Source: Bradyrhizobium sp. LTSP849 (GTDB lineage Bacteria > Pseudomonadota > Alphaproteobacteria > Rhizobiales > Xanthobacteraceae). Taken from it: DNA of 64,000 nt. Below the pieces are notes generated by a model. The model did not search any database and had not been told where the DNA came from. It was given only the letters and a program-made list of their open reading frames with translations. The translations under genes and the position numbers were made by a program. Of this stretch, positions 24,657 to 33,495 are shown one piece after another (the stretch's first letter is position 1; every line of letters starts with the position of its first letter). The stretch lies in contig NZ_JYMR01000045.1 of assembly GCF_000938255.1 (NCBI RefSeq), positions 1-64,000 of the forward strand, in the 5' to 3' direction.

Positions 24657-25049
24657 ATGTTCGCAGTCATCAAAACCGGCGGCCGGCAGTACCGCGTCGT
24701 TCCGGATGATGTCTTGGAAGTAGGCAAGATCGAAGGCGAAGTCGGCACGATCATTCAGCTGACTGAAGTTCTGGTGGTCGGTGGCGATACGCCGATCCTG
24801 GGTCTGCCGACGGTTGCAGGTGCATCCGTGGCCGTCGAGGTGCTCGACCACAAGCGCGGACCGAAGGTCATCGCGTTCAAGAAGCGCCGCCGCAAGAATT
24901 CGCGCCGCAAGCGCGGCTACCGCGACGAGATCACGGTGCTGCGCATCAGCGAGATCCTGACCGACAACGCCAAGCCCACCAAGGGGCCGCGTCCGAAGCG
25001 GGAGAAGGTCGTCAAGGAGCCGGCGAAGGAAGAAGCCGACGCCGCATAA
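24657..25049 (+). CDS. rplU: 50S ribosomal protein L21
   Basis: A 130-residue ribosomal protein that binds 23S rRNA. FAVIKTGGRQYRVVPDDVLE is the classic L21 start, and KRRRKNSRRKRGYRDEITVL is the RNA-binding signature. It extends about 25 residues beyond E. coli L21 with a charged Lys/Glu/Pro tail, as in other alphaproteobacteria. It is the first gene of an operon with rpmA, which starts 97 bases downstream. GAAGGA precedes the ATG. Confidence 0.98.
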   Translation: MFAVIKTGGRQYRVVPDDVLEVGKIEGEVGTIIQLTEVLVVGGDTPILGLPTVAGASVAVEVLDHKRGPKVIAFKKRRRKNSRRKRGYRDEITVLRISEILTDNAKPTKGPRPKREKVVKEPAKEEADAA

Positions 25050-25146
25050 TTTGATCACGCCAATTCACGAATTGATGCGTGAAAAATTGTGAAATGATTC
25101 CGTCAAGGAATTGATCTAGACATACGCAAGGTTTCGGAGACGGGCT

Positions 25147-25416
25147 ATGGCTCACAAAAAAGCAGGCGGTTCATCGCGCAACGGTCGCGATTCAAAAGGC
25201 AAGCGCCTCGGTATCAAGGCGTTCGGCGGGGAAGTTGTGATTCCCGGCAACATCATTGCGCGTCAGCGCGGCACCACCTGGCACCCCGGCCTTAATGTCG
25301 GCATGGGCACGGACCACACTTTGTTCGCCAAGGTCGAGGGTCGCGTCACGTTCCAGGCCAAAGCCAACGGCCGCACCTTTGTATCGGTGCTTCCGCTCGC
25401 AGAGGCAGCTGAATAG
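25147..25416 (+). CDS. rpmA: 50S ribosomal protein L27
   Basis: An 89-residue protein near the peptidyl transferase centre. AHKKAGGSSRNGRDSKGKRL is the standard N-terminus with the flexible basic tail reaching the tRNA, and it lacks the cleavable N-terminal extension of Firmicutes. RQRGTTWHPGLNVGMGTDHT is the family core. It is cotranscribed with rplU; a hairpin and then a strong terminator lie downstream. Confidence 0.98.
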   Translation: MAHKKAGGSSRNGRDSKGKRLGIKAFGGEVVIPGNIIARQRGTTWHPGLNVGMGTDHTLFAKVEGRVTFQAKANGRTFVSVLPLAEAAE

Positions 25417-25436
25417 ACGGTGGATCAAATTTGGAG

Positions 25437-25465
25437 TCCGCCGGGTCCCTGACCGAACCGGCGGA
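25437..25465 (+). terminator. Hairpin after rpmA
   Basis: TCCGCCGG and CCGGCGGA enclose 13 bases, 20 bases after the rpmA stop. No T-run follows; it may protect the mRNA end or act with the stronger hairpin at 25496. Confidence 0.45.
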
Positions 25466-25495
25466 GTCCTCAAGATCGAAAGATCGAAGGCTCCA

Positions 25496-25528
25496 GGGGA
25501 GGCGGGAAACCGGCCTCCCCTTTCGTTT
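25496..25528 (+). terminator. Intrinsic terminator of rplU-rpmA
   Basis: GGGGAGGC and GCCTCCCC form the stem with a 9-base loop, followed directly by TTTCGTTT, as in a rho-independent terminator. The acetyltransferase gene begins 43 bases later. Confidence 0.7.
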
Positions 25529-25570
25529 GACTTGCTCACTTTTAACTTAGTGACTTCGACGGAGCCGGAC

Positions 25571-26164
25571 ATGTTGCAGGATTTTTCGAGCGTGACCTTG
25601 CGGGAGGCGAGACCGAGCGTCGTCGCCACCGAGCGGCTGACCTTGCGGCGGCCGACACTCGCCGACGTCAGGACCATTTCCCTCCTCGCCAACGACCGCC
25701 GTGTCGCGGAAAACACCCGCCGCCTGCCGCATCCCTATTCGCAAGACGACGCCGTCGAATTCATCCGCGCCACCGCCGAGCTCGGCAGCGAGACCGTATT
25801 CCTGATCGAGCACGACACCACGCCGGTCGGCATGGTCGGGATCGACTGTTCGACGCCCGACAATGCCGAGCTCGGCTATTGGCTCGGCGTCGAACACTGG
25901 GGCCGGGGCTTTGGCACCGAAGCCGCGCGCGGCGCGATCGACTTCTTCTTCGAGGAGTTCGAGGACGATCATCTCTATGCGGGCGCGCGCGTCACCAATC
26001 CGACGTCACGCAATGTGCTCGAGAAGTGCGGCTTCCAGTGGAGCGGCGTCCAGCTGCACCGTTTCCTGGCGCTGGGCTCGTCCACGCCGGTCGACTGCTT
26101 CCGCCTCTCGCGCGGGGTGTGGGCGTCGTTGAAGAGCTGGAGCAGTGCGAGACGGGTGAGGTAG
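25571..26164 (+). CDS. GNAT family N-acetyltransferase, RimJ/RimL-like
   Basis: A 197-residue acetyltransferase. The family start is ERLTLRRPTLADV, the central strands are VGMVGIDCSTPDNAELGYWL, and the acetyl-CoA loop is WGRGFGTEAARGAI, followed by VTNPTSRNVLEKCGF. RimJ-type enzymes acetylate N-terminal amino groups of ribosomal proteins or small amines; the nearness of rplU-rpmA fits but does not prove a ribosomal target. The ATG at 25571 follows GGAG by 6 bases; the longer reading overlaps rpmA and is spurious. It lies beyond the terminator, so it likely has its own promoter or depends on read-through. Confidence 0.87.
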   Translation: MLQDFSSVTLREARPSVVATERLTLRRPTLADVRTISLLANDRRVAENTRRLPHPYSQDDAVEFIRATAELGSETVFLIEHDTTPVGMVGIDCSTPDNAELGYWLGVEHWGRGFGTEAARGAIDFFFEEFEDDHLYAGARVTNPTSRNVLEKCGFQWSGVQLHRFLALGSSTPVDCFRLSRGVWASLKSWSSARRVR

Positions 26165-26179
26165 GGCCAACTCTTACCG

Positions 26180-26209
26180 CGTGTCGTCCCGGCGCAGGCC
26201 GGGACGACA
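26180..26209. repeat. Short palindromic repeat, GTCGTCCCGGC type
   Basis: GTGTCGTCCCGGC and GCCGGGACGACAC form a perfect 13-base inverted repeat with a 4-base loop, between convergent genes. It belongs to the same family as the elements at 27738 and 29055. Confidence 0.75.
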
Positions 26210-26221
26210 CTGTGGGCGTGT

Positions 26222-27136
26222 TTACGCCGGCGGATTAACGTCCACAGCGCCCCGCCCGAGATCGCGCTCGCGCAAGTAAATATAGAACCCGGCGCCGATG
26301 ATGATGGCGGCGCCGACGATGGTGGCGATTTTTGGCACGTCGCCGAACACGACGAAGCCGAAGATCACGGCCCAGACGATCATCGAATATTGGTAGGGCA
26401 CCACGACGCTCGCCGGCGCGAGCTTGAGCGACCGGTTGACGCAAAACAGCGCCGTCACCGAGATGCACCCGGCAAGCGTGAAGATCACCAGGCTGCCCGG
26501 CGTCGGCGGCACCCAGTGGAATGCAGACAGCACCGCGCCCAGCAGGAACGTGCCGACGAATTGCGAGGACGCCATCACGATGTCAGGCGTCTTGCGCAGG
26601 CTGCGCGTGATCAGCATCAGCGTCGCAAACGACAGGCTGCCGCCGAGCGCAATCAACGCCGGCAGGCTGACCGTCTGCGCCGACGGCCGCAGCGCTATCA
26701 GGACGCCGCAGAAGCCGATCAGGATAGCCGTCCAGCGCCGCCAGCCGACGCGCTCGCCCAGAAAGATCGCCGACATCGCGGTGACGAAGATCGGGCCAGC
26801 GAGATAATAGGTGATGACGTCGGCGAGCGGCAGATAGACGGACGCGAGGAAGAACCCCGCCACATCCAGCGTCGACAGTGTGACGCGTAACAGCTGGAGC
26901 CACGGCCGCTCGAGGTGAAAGAAGTCGTGACGCTGACGCCAGATCAGTGGCGACATCAGCAGCAGCGCCGCGCAGGCGCGCAGGAACAGCAGCTGCCCCA
27001 CCGAATAAGTCCCGACCAGGAACTTGCCCATGGCGTCGCCGAACGAGAACATGAAGATCGCCAGCACCATCAGTGCAATGCCGGCCAGCCGCGCTGAGCG
27101 GTCGTCATAGGCGGAGAGATTCTTGAACAGGGGCAT
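26222..27136 (-). CDS. EamA/DMT family transporter
   Basis: A 304-residue inner membrane protein with about ten helices in two EamA halves (GIALMVLAIFMFSFGDAMGK, then LPALIALGGSLSFATLMLI). The middle block DVITYYLAGPIFVTAMSAIF with the following GERVGWRRW is common in exporters of the RhaT/S-adenosylmethionine-like branch; the substrate is not known. The ATG at 27136 is chosen because the extra residues from 27238 look non-coding. It is divergent from the MaoC-like gene, with 120 bases between. Confidence 0.86.
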   Translation of the reverse strand: MPLFKNLSAYDDRSARLAGIALMVLAIFMFSFGDAMGKFLVGTYSVGQLLFLRACAALLLMSPLIWRQRHDFFHLERPWLQLLRVTLSTLDVAGFFLASVYLPLADVITYYLAGPIFVTAMSAIFLGERVGWRRWTAILIGFCGVLIALRPSAQTVSLPALIALGGSLSFATLMLITRSLRKTPDIVMASSQFVGTFLLGAVLSAFHWVPPTPGSLVIFTLAGCISVTALFCVNRSLKLAPASVVVPYQYSMIVWAVIFGFVVFGDVPKIATIVGAAIIIGAGFYIYLRERDLGRGAVDVNPPA

Positions 27137-27256
27137 CGAGCGCCGTTGTAATGACGCAGGCGCCCGCGACAAGCCCACGCAAGACGAATTGAACGGATTG
27201 TCGCACTCTTTGCGTCGCGGTAGCGGTAGGCGCCGCACCGACGAAAGAGTTCAGCC

Positions 27257-27736
27257 ATGGCCGACTTCGATCCGACCCAGCATCGCATGATCCCCACACA
27301 ACGCTGGTTTGAGGATTTCGTCGTCGGCGAGCGCTTCGTGCTGCCGAGCCGCACCCAGACCTCGGCGGTGTTCGCGGCGTTCCAGACCGCGAGCGGCGAC
27401 ACCCACCCGGTGCATTATGACGTGGAATATTGCCGCAGCCGCGGCATGCCGCATCTGCTCGCGCACGGTTTCCAGACCCTGATCCACACCGCGCCCGGCG
27501 CGGGCCTGTTTCCGTTCATGGTCGAGGACTCCCTGGTCGGCTTCCTCGAGCAATCGAGCCGGTTCCTCAAGCCCGTCTTTGCCGATGACACGATTTATCC
27601 CGCGCTCGAGGTGACCGAGCTCACCCCGGGCCGTTCGACCGGCGTGGTGACGCTCGCAAGTACCATCTACAACCAGCGCAAGGAGCTGGTGCTTGAAGGG
27701 GCGCAGAAATTCCTGATCCGCCGCCGGCCGCTCTGA
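27257..27736 (+). CDS. MaoC-like (R)-hydratase / hot-dog fold protein
   Basis: A 159-residue hot-dog protein. The hydratase motif is present as FQTASGDTHPVHYDVEYCRS, where Asp and His would be the catalytic pair. Family members hydrate 2-enoyl-CoA or act in side-chain degradation. FEDFVVGERFVLPSRTQT is the usual opening. The substrate is unknown, and no fatty-acid genes adjoin it. A palindromic repeat starts two bases after its stop. Confidence 0.83.
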   Translation: MADFDPTQHRMIPTQRWFEDFVVGERFVLPSRTQTSAVFAAFQTASGDTHPVHYDVEYCRSRGMPHLLAHGFQTLIHTAPGAGLFPFMVEDSLVGFLEQSSRFLKPVFADDTIYPALEVTELTPGRSTGVVTLASTIYNQRKELVLEGAQKFLIRRRPL

Positions 27737-27737
27737 C

Positions 27738-27889
27738 GTCGTCCTGGCGAAAGCCAGGACCCATACCGCGTGATCTATCGATGAACACAGGTGCTCGTAC
27801 CGCGTGAGACCTGTTCACTGCCAGTCTTCGCCAAACTCCTCCCTGTGGTTATGGGTCCCGGATCTGCGCTTCGCTTGTCCGGGACGACG
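27738..27889. repeat. Long palindromic repeat, GTCGTCC type
   Basis: The element begins GTCGTCCTGGCGAAAGCCAG and continues to CCCATA; it ends TTATGGGTCCCGGATC ... GTCCGGGACGAC. The arms are imperfectly inverted over about 25 bases with about 100 bases between. It closely resembles the perfect copy at 29055-29183. Confidence 0.75.
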
Positions 27890-28000
27890 AGTGGGGCCGC
27901 CGGCCGACTGGTTAAGCACGGGCCGAAATTCGCGGAAATTCCGCCGATTTGCGGGTAAGTCCGGGTTGCCGCGCGGGACCGGCTGGCCTACCTATGGCCC

Positions 28001-29041
28001 ATGAAATTCCTTGACGAAGCAAAGGTCTATATCCGCTCCGGCGACGGCGGAAACGGCTGCGTGGCGTTCCGCCGCGAAAAATTCATCGAATTCGGCGGCC
28101 CCTCCGGCGGCAATGGCGGCCGCGGCGGCAGTGTCATCCTCGAAGTCGCCGACGGGCTGAACACGCTGATCGACTACCGCTACCAGCAGCATTTCAAGGC
28201 CCAGAAGGGCGAGAACGGCGCAGGCTCGGACCGCCATGGCGCCAACGGCAAGCCGATCACGCTGAAGGTCCCGATGGGCACGCAGATCTTCGACGAAGAC
28301 CGCGAGACGCTGATCCACGACTTCACCAATGTCGGCGAGAAATTCGTGCTGGCCGAAGGCGGCAATGGCGGCTTCGGCAACGCGCATTTCAAGTCCTCGA
28401 CCAACCGCGCGCCGCGCAACGCCAATCCCGGCCAGCCCGGCGAGGAGCGCTGGATCTGGCTGCGGCTGAAGCTCATCGCCGACGCCGGCCTGGTCGGCCT
28501 GCCCAATGCCGGCAAATCGACCTTCCTCTCCAAGGTCAGCGCGGCCAAGCCGAAGATCGCCGACTATCCCTTCACCACGCTGCATCCACAGCTCGGCGTC
28601 GTGAACTCCGACGGCCGCGAATTCGTGCTGGCCGACATTCCTGGTCTGATCGAAGGCGCGCATGAAGGCGCAGGCCTGGGCGATCGCTTCCTCGGCCATG
28701 TCGAGCGCTGCCGCGTGCTGCTGCATCTCATCGATGCGACCTGCGAGCACGCGGGCAAGGCCTACAAGACGGTGCGCAACGAGCTCGATGCCTATGGCGG
28801 GCTGCTGACCGACAAGATCGAGATCGTCGCGCTGAACAAGACCGACGCGGTCGAGCCGGACGAGCTGAAGAAGCAGAAAGACCGGCTGAAGCGCGCCGCC
28901 AAGAAGACGCCGCTGCTGATGTCGGGAATCACCGGTGAGGGCGTCAAGGAAGCACTGCGCGCGCTCGTCGAAGTGATTGGCGAGGCCCCGGTCTCCGCCA
29001 AGGCGAAGAGCACAGCCGAAGCGGAGCCCTGGTCGGCTTGA
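28001..29041 (+). CDS. obgE: Obg family GTPase
   Basis: A 346-residue ribosome-associated GTPase needed for late 50S assembly and stress control. Residues 1-158 form the Gly-rich Obg fold (GGPSGGNGGRGGSV, EGGNGGFGNAHFKSSTNRAP). The G domain follows with G1 GLPNAGKST, switch II DIPGLIEGAHEGAGLG and G4 NKTD. The C-terminal extension is short. ATG 28001 begins MKFLDEAKVYIRSGDGGNG, standard for the family. It keeps the usual neighbourhood of rplU-rpmA before and proBA after, although other genes have come between. Confidence 0.97.
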   Translation: MKFLDEAKVYIRSGDGGNGCVAFRREKFIEFGGPSGGNGGRGGSVILEVADGLNTLIDYRYQQHFKAQKGENGAGSDRHGANGKPITLKVPMGTQIFDEDRETLIHDFTNVGEKFVLAEGGNGGFGNAHFKSSTNRAPRNANPGQPGEERWIWLRLKLIADAGLVGLPNAGKSTFLSKVSAAKPKIADYPFTTLHPQLGVVNSDGREFVLADIPGLIEGAHEGAGLGDRFLGHVERCRVLLHLIDATCEHAGKAYKTVRNELDAYGGLLTDKIEIVALNKTDAVEPDELKKQKDRLKRAAKKTPLLMSGITGEGVKEALRALVEVIGEAPVSAKAKSTAEAEPWSA

Positions 29042-29054
29042 ACTCTCTCCCCAA

Positions 29055-29183
29055 TGTCGTCCCGGCGAAGGCCGGGACCCATACCGCGAGATCTGTCGAT
29101 CGCGAATGGTGGGAGTACCGAACCGCTAGTCGTCGCCAAATTACTCCCTGGGGTTATGGGTCCCGGCCTTCGCCGGGACGACA
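29055..29183. repeat. Long palindromic repeat with perfect 29-base arms
   Basis: Arms at 29055-29083 and 29155-29183 are perfect inverted copies; the left begins TGTCGTCCCGGCGAAGG and ends CCCATA. Each arm is itself a hairpin (CCCGGC/GCCGGG). It lies between obgE and the sulfatase gene. Confidence 0.85.
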
Positions 29184-29284
29184 AGGAATGTGAGGCCGCG
29201 GACTCGCGCATCCCTCCGGGAGAGGTTGTCATCGCGCCCTCCATGGCGCAGCATTCAATAATCAAGAAGCGGCAGGGGCGGAGC

Positions 29285-30919
29285 ATGGCGCGCGCGAAGA
29301 ACGTTCTCTGGATCATGTGCGACCAGCTTCGCTATGACTATCTCGGCTGCACCGGTCACCCCACGCTGAAGACGCCGAACATCGACGCCATGGCAAAGCG
29401 CGGCGTGCTGTTCAGCAAGGCTTACGTGCAATCGCCGATCTGCGGCCCGTCGCGGATGTCGTTCTACACCGGCCGCTACATGCGCTCGCACGGCTCGCAC
29501 TGGAACGGCTGGCCGCTGCGCGTCGGTGAGCCCACGCTCGGCGATCACCTGAAAAAGATCGGCGTGCGCAATGTGCTGGTCGGCAAGACCCACATGGCGC
29601 CCGACCTCGAAGGCATGAAGGCGCTCGGCATCCCGCCGGAATCGATGATCGGCGTGCACGTCGCCGAATGCGGTTTTGAACCGTACGAGCGCGACGACGG
29701 GCTGCATCCGACGGGACGGCCGCGCCCGAAATACGACGAGTATCTGCGCAGCCAAGGATTCGAGGCAACCAACCCCTGGGAGCACTGGGCCAATTCGGGT
29801 GACGCCGGCGACGGCTCATTGCACAACGGCTGGCTGCTGGTCCACGCCGACAAGGCGGCGCGCGTGCCGGACGAGCACTCCGAGACGCCCTACATGACGC
29901 GCCGCGCGATGGACTTCATCACCGAGGCCGAGACCGACGGCAGGCCCTGGTGCCTGCACCTGTCCTACATCAAGCCGCACTGGCCCTATATCGCGCCCGA
30001 ACCCTACGCGAGCATGTATTCGACGGATGACATGATTCCAGTCATCCGCTCCGAGCGCGAGCGCCAGAATCCGCATCCGGTGTTCGGCGCCTATATGGAC
30101 ATGCGCTACTCCCGCAACATGGCGCGGGACGAGGCCCGCGAAAAGGTGATCCCGACCTATATGGGCCTGATCACCCAGATCGACGACCAGATGGGCGTGC
30201 TGATGAAATTCCTGGAGGAACGCGACCTCCTCGAAACCACCATGATCGTATTCACGTCCGATCATGGCGATTATCTCGGCGATCACTGGATGGGCGAGAA
30301 GGACCTGTTCCACGAGCAATCGGCCAAAATTCCGCTGATCGTCATCGATCCCTCCAAGGAAGCCGACGCGACGCGCGGCACACGCAGCGATGCGCTGGTC
30401 GAGGGCATCGATCTCGCGCCGACTTTCGTCGATTATTTCGGCGGCAAGGTGCCGGGCCACATTCTCGAAGGCCGCTCGCTGCTGCCGCTATTGCGCGGGC
30501 CCACGCCTTCCGATTGGCGCAAGGTCGCCTTCTCCGAATACGACTACGCGATGCAGGACGTGCGGCTGAAGCTGAACCAGCCGATCGAGCGCTGCCGCCT
30601 GTTCATGGTGTTCGACGGCCGCTGGAAATACATCCACGCCTCCGGCTTCCGCCCGATGCTGTATGACCTCGAGACCGATCCGGAAGAGTTTTTGGATCGC
30701 GGTGACGATCCCGAATGCGCCGGCGTTATCGCGCGGTTGCAGGCAGAGCTGTTCGACTGGGCGCTGCATCCGAACGACCACATCACCACACCCCGCGAGA
30801 AGATCGCGAACTATGCCGACAGCCAGCTCCAGGTGAAGGGCGGGATTTTGATCGGCATCTGGGACGAGGCCGAGCTTGCGTCGATCAAGGACGGGATCGC
30901 GCAGCGCGCGAAGCTGTGA
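29285..30919 (+). CDS. Sulfatase / phosphonate-monoester-hydrolase family enzyme
   Basis: A 544-residue hydrolase of the alkaline phosphatase superfamily. The metal Asp is residue 13 in WIMCDQLRYDYLGC. The nucleophile is Cys53 in SPICGPSRMSFYTGR, which fits the CxPSR motif for conversion to formylglycine. The second metal site is TSDHGDYLGDH. There is no signal peptide, so it acts in the cytoplasm, as phosphonate monoester hydrolases do; aryl or choline sulfates are alternatives. ATG 29285 is chosen; the frame is open further upstream only because it crosses a palindromic repeat. No maturase gene is nearby. It splits the usual obgE-proB pair. Confidence 0.88.
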   Translation: MARAKNVLWIMCDQLRYDYLGCTGHPTLKTPNIDAMAKRGVLFSKAYVQSPICGPSRMSFYTGRYMRSHGSHWNGWPLRVGEPTLGDHLKKIGVRNVLVGKTHMAPDLEGMKALGIPPESMIGVHVAECGFEPYERDDGLHPTGRPRPKYDEYLRSQGFEATNPWEHWANSGDAGDGSLHNGWLLVHADKAARVPDEHSETPYMTRRAMDFITEAETDGRPWCLHLSYIKPHWPYIAPEPYASMYSTDDMIPVIRSERERQNPHPVFGAYMDMRYSRNMARDEAREKVIPTYMGLITQIDDQMGVLMKFLEERDLLETTMIVFTSDHGDYLGDHWMGEKDLFHEQSAKIPLIVIDPSKEADATRGTRSDALVEGIDLAPTFVDYFGGKVPGHILEGRSLLPLLRGPTPSDWRKVAFSEYDYAMQDVRLKLNQPIERCRLFMVFDGRWKYIHASGFRPMLYDLETDPEEFLDRGDDPECAGVIARLQAELFDWALHPNDHITTPREKIANYADSQLQVKGGILIGIWDEAELASIKDGIAQRAKL

Positions 30920-30930
30920 GTTTGTCTTCG

Positions 30931-31077
30931 CCTCTCCCCGCTTGCGGGGAGAGGCCGGATCGCATCGTCAGATGCGATCCGGGTGAGGGGGACTCTCCGC
31001 GAGCCCAACTGCCACCGTCCCCGCAGAGACTCCCCCTCACCCCGACCCTCTCCCCGCAAGCGGGGCGAGGGAGAGGG
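30931..31077. repeat. Composite palindromic repeat, CTCTCCCCGC type
   Basis: The element contains CCTCTCCCCG-CTTG-CGGGGAGAGG at 30931-30954, then CCGGATCGCATC/GATGCGATCCGG at 30955-30982. An inverted half-copy (CTCCCCCTCACCCCGACCC ... CCCCGCAAGCGGGGC) runs to about 31077. It fills the gap between the convergent sulfatase and TTT binding-protein genes and differs in family from the GTCGTCC elements. Confidence 0.75.
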
Positions 31078-31079
31078 AT

Positions 31080-32045
31080 TCAATTCTCGATCTTGTATCC
31101 CGTCGCCGTCACGATCGGCTGCCAGAACGCCGTGTTCGCGGCGAGCTCCTTGGACAGACTTTCGGCATTGCTGCCCACCGGAATCAAGCCGATCGCGGTG
31201 AGCCTTTCCTTCACGTCAGGCTTGGCGAGCGCCGCGCTCGCGGCAGCGCCGAGCTTGCTTGCGAATTCCGGCGGGCTGCCGGCGGGGAGCCACATGCCGT
31301 ACCAGGCATCCGCGACGAGATCGATGCCGCTCTCCTTCAGCGTCGGGACTTCTGGCGCGAAGGGCGAACGCTCCGCGCTCGAGACCGCAATGATGGTCAC
31401 GCCCTTGGCGCGATGCTGTGGCAGTGCGTCGGCCAACGTCGTGATCCCGAACGAGATGTGGCCGCCGATGATGTCGTTGAGGATCGGTGCGCTGCCGCGA
31501 TAGGGCACGCGGGTCAAGGGAATGCCGAGATCCTTCTCCAGTTTCGATCCGGCAAAATGCGGAATGGTGCCGTTGCTCGGTACCCCGAACGACGTCTTGT
31601 CGGGATGCGCCTTCAGCCACGCCACGAATCCTTTGAAATCCGTGACATCGACTGCCGGACCGACCACGAGCGCGAACTCGAACCGCGCCAGGAGCGACAC
31701 CGGCACAAAGTCCTTGGCGGTGTCGAAGCTCGGCACCGTCTCCACCATCGGCAGCAGGTACATGGTCGGACCCGTCGTCACCAGCACCATGCTGCCGTCG
31801 GGGCTTGCGCCCTTCACCGCCTTGATGCCGATCAGGCCGTCGCCGCCGGTGCGGTTCTCGACCACGATGGTCCGTTGCAGCACCGGGGCCATCTCCTGCG
31901 CGATCAGGCGGCATAGCGTATCGCCGCCGGCCCCCGCTGCGAACGGAAAGATGATTTTGGTGAGCCCGGCCTGCGCCTGTGCCCCGCCTGCCTGCGCGAG
32001 CAGCGGCAGCCCCAGACATCCGGCGACGAAATTGCGGCGATCCAT
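31080..32045 (-). CDS. Tripartite tricarboxylate transporter binding protein (Bug family)
   Basis: A 321-residue periplasmic solute-binding protein. The signal MDRRNFVAGCLGLPLLAQAG ends near AQAQA. The Bug pattern is present: IIFPFAAGAGGDTLCRLIAQ, VVENRTGGDGLIGIKAVKGA and GTIPHFAGSKLEKDLGI. These proteins bind carboxylates for TctAB-type importers, but no membrane subunits adjoin it, so it is an orphan component as is common in this group. The ATG at 32045 follows GAGGAAA by 5 bases. It is convergent with the sulfatase and divergent from proB. Confidence 0.88.
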   Translation of the reverse strand: MDRRNFVAGCLGLPLLAQAGGAQAQAGLTKIIFPFAAGAGGDTLCRLIAQEMAPVLQRTIVVENRTGGDGLIGIKAVKGASPDGSMVLVTTGPTMYLLPMVETVPSFDTAKDFVPVSLLARFEFALVVGPAVDVTDFKGFVAWLKAHPDKTSFGVPSNGTIPHFAGSKLEKDLGIPLTRVPYRGSAPILNDIIGGHISFGITTLADALPQHRAKGVTIIAVSSAERSPFAPEVPTLKESGIDLVADAWYGMWLPAGSPPEFASKLGAAASAALAKPDVKERLTAIGLIPVGSNAESLSKELAANTAFWQPIVTATGYKIEN

Positions 32046-32226
32046 TCGTTTCCTCGTTTGGCCCACTATAGTTGGCTGCAATTAGAGCCAGGCGGGCGTC
32101 CCGGACAAGGCCGTTTACCGGGCCTGCCGCCTTGCGCCGGCCATCGTCCTGCTGCAAAAGCAGGCCTCATCGGCGCCGCCTGTCGCTCCGCCGTCTTTCG
32201 AAGCAGAGCAATTCGTCGCACGCGCC

Positions 32227-33348
32227 ATGGCCAGCCCCGAACTCAGTCAATTCCGCCGCATCGTCGTCAAGGTCGGCTCCGCGCTACTGGTCGATTCCGA
32301 TAAGGGTGAGGTGCGGGCGTCCTGGCTCGCCGCGCTCGCCGACGACATGGCCAAGCTGCATCGCGAGGGCCGCGACGTGCTCGTCGTCTCCTCGGGATCG
32401 ATCGCGCTCGGCCGCAGCCGGCTCAAGTTGCCGCGCGGGCCGCTGAAGCTGGAAGAGAGCCAGGCCGCCGCCGCTGTCGGCCAGATCGAACTCGCGCGGA
32501 TCTGGTCGGAGGTGCTCGGCGCCCACGGCATCGGCGCCGGCCAGATCCTGGTGACGCTCCAGGACACCGAGGAGCGCCGCCGCTACCTCAATGCGCGCTC
32601 CACCATCGGCAAGCTGCTGGAGTGGCGCGCCATCCCCGTGATCAACGAGAATGACACGGTCGCCACCAACGAGATCCGCTATGGCGACAACGACCGCCTC
32701 GCCGCGCGCGTCGCCACCATGGCGAGCGCCGATTTGCTCGTGCTGCTGTCCGATATCGACGGGCTCTACGACGCTCCGCCGAAGAACAACCCGAACGCAA
32801 AGCTCATTCCCGTCGTCGACAGCATCACCTCGGAGATCGAGGCTGTGGCGGGAGACGCCGAATCCGAGCTGTCGCGCGGCGGCATGCGCACCAAGGTCGA
32901 GGCGGCCAAGATCGCCACCACCGGCGGCACGCATATGCTGATCGCCTCCGGCAAGATCGAGCATCCGTTGCAGGCGATCGCCAATGGCGGCCGCTGCACC
33001 TGGTTCCTGACGCCGGCCAATCCCATCACCTCACGAAAACGCTGGATCGCGGGCACGCTGGAGCCGAAGGGGACGCTGACCATCGACGCCGGCGCGGTGA
33101 CGGCGCTGCGCGCCGGCGCCAGCCTGTTGCCGGCCGGCGTGATCAAGGTCGAGGGCCAGTTCGCCCGCGGCGACGCGGTGATCGTGCGCGGCCCCGACAC
33201 CAGCGAAATCGGCCGCGGCCTGATCGCCTATGACGCCGAGGTTGCCGAGCGGATCAAGGGCCGCTCCTCCCCGGACGTCATGACCATCCTCGGCAGCAGC
33301 GGCCGCTCCGAGATGATCCACCGCGACGATCTGGTGGTGGGCGGGTAA
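32227..33348 (+). CDS. proB: Glutamate 5-kinase
   Basis: A 373-residue enzyme for the first step of proline synthesis, making gamma-glutamyl phosphate from glutamate and ATP. The amino acid kinase domain spans about 1-260 (IVVKVGSALLVD, VVSSGSIALGRSRL, VINENDTVATNEIRYGDND). A C-terminal PUA domain follows (RKRWIAGTLEPKGTLTIDAGA). The length is normal for the PUA-containing form. It is followed after 147 bases by proA on the same strand and is likely cotranscribed with it. Confidence 0.96.
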   Translation: MASPELSQFRRIVVKVGSALLVDSDKGEVRASWLAALADDMAKLHREGRDVLVVSSGSIALGRSRLKLPRGPLKLEESQAAAAVGQIELARIWSEVLGAHGIGAGQILVTLQDTEERRRYLNARSTIGKLLEWRAIPVINENDTVATNEIRYGDNDRLAARVATMASADLLVLLSDIDGLYDAPPKNNPNAKLIPVVDSITSEIEAVAGDAESELSRGGMRTKVEAAKIATTGGTHMLIASGKIEHPLQAIANGGRCTWFLTPANPITSRKRWIAGTLEPKGTLTIDAGAVTALRAGASLLPAGVIKVEGQFARGDAVIVRGPDTSEIGRGLIAYDAEVAERIKGRSSPDVMTILGSSGRSEMIHRDDLVVGG

Positions 33349-33495
33349 GGCCGCAACGGCCGCTTTTTCACGGAATTTGCTAGGCCAATGACCTAGCCGG
33401 CACGCGGCCGGGAGACCAGCCATACCCTCCCGACCCTTCGCAGAAGCGGGATTTCCGTGCTAGGACACTGCCTTAGCAGAAGGTTGAACTCTCCT

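Noticed and set aside
29054..29284. N-terminal extension of the sulfatase
   Set aside because: It is translated repeat sequence; the enzyme's first metal-binding strand begins directly after ATG 29285.
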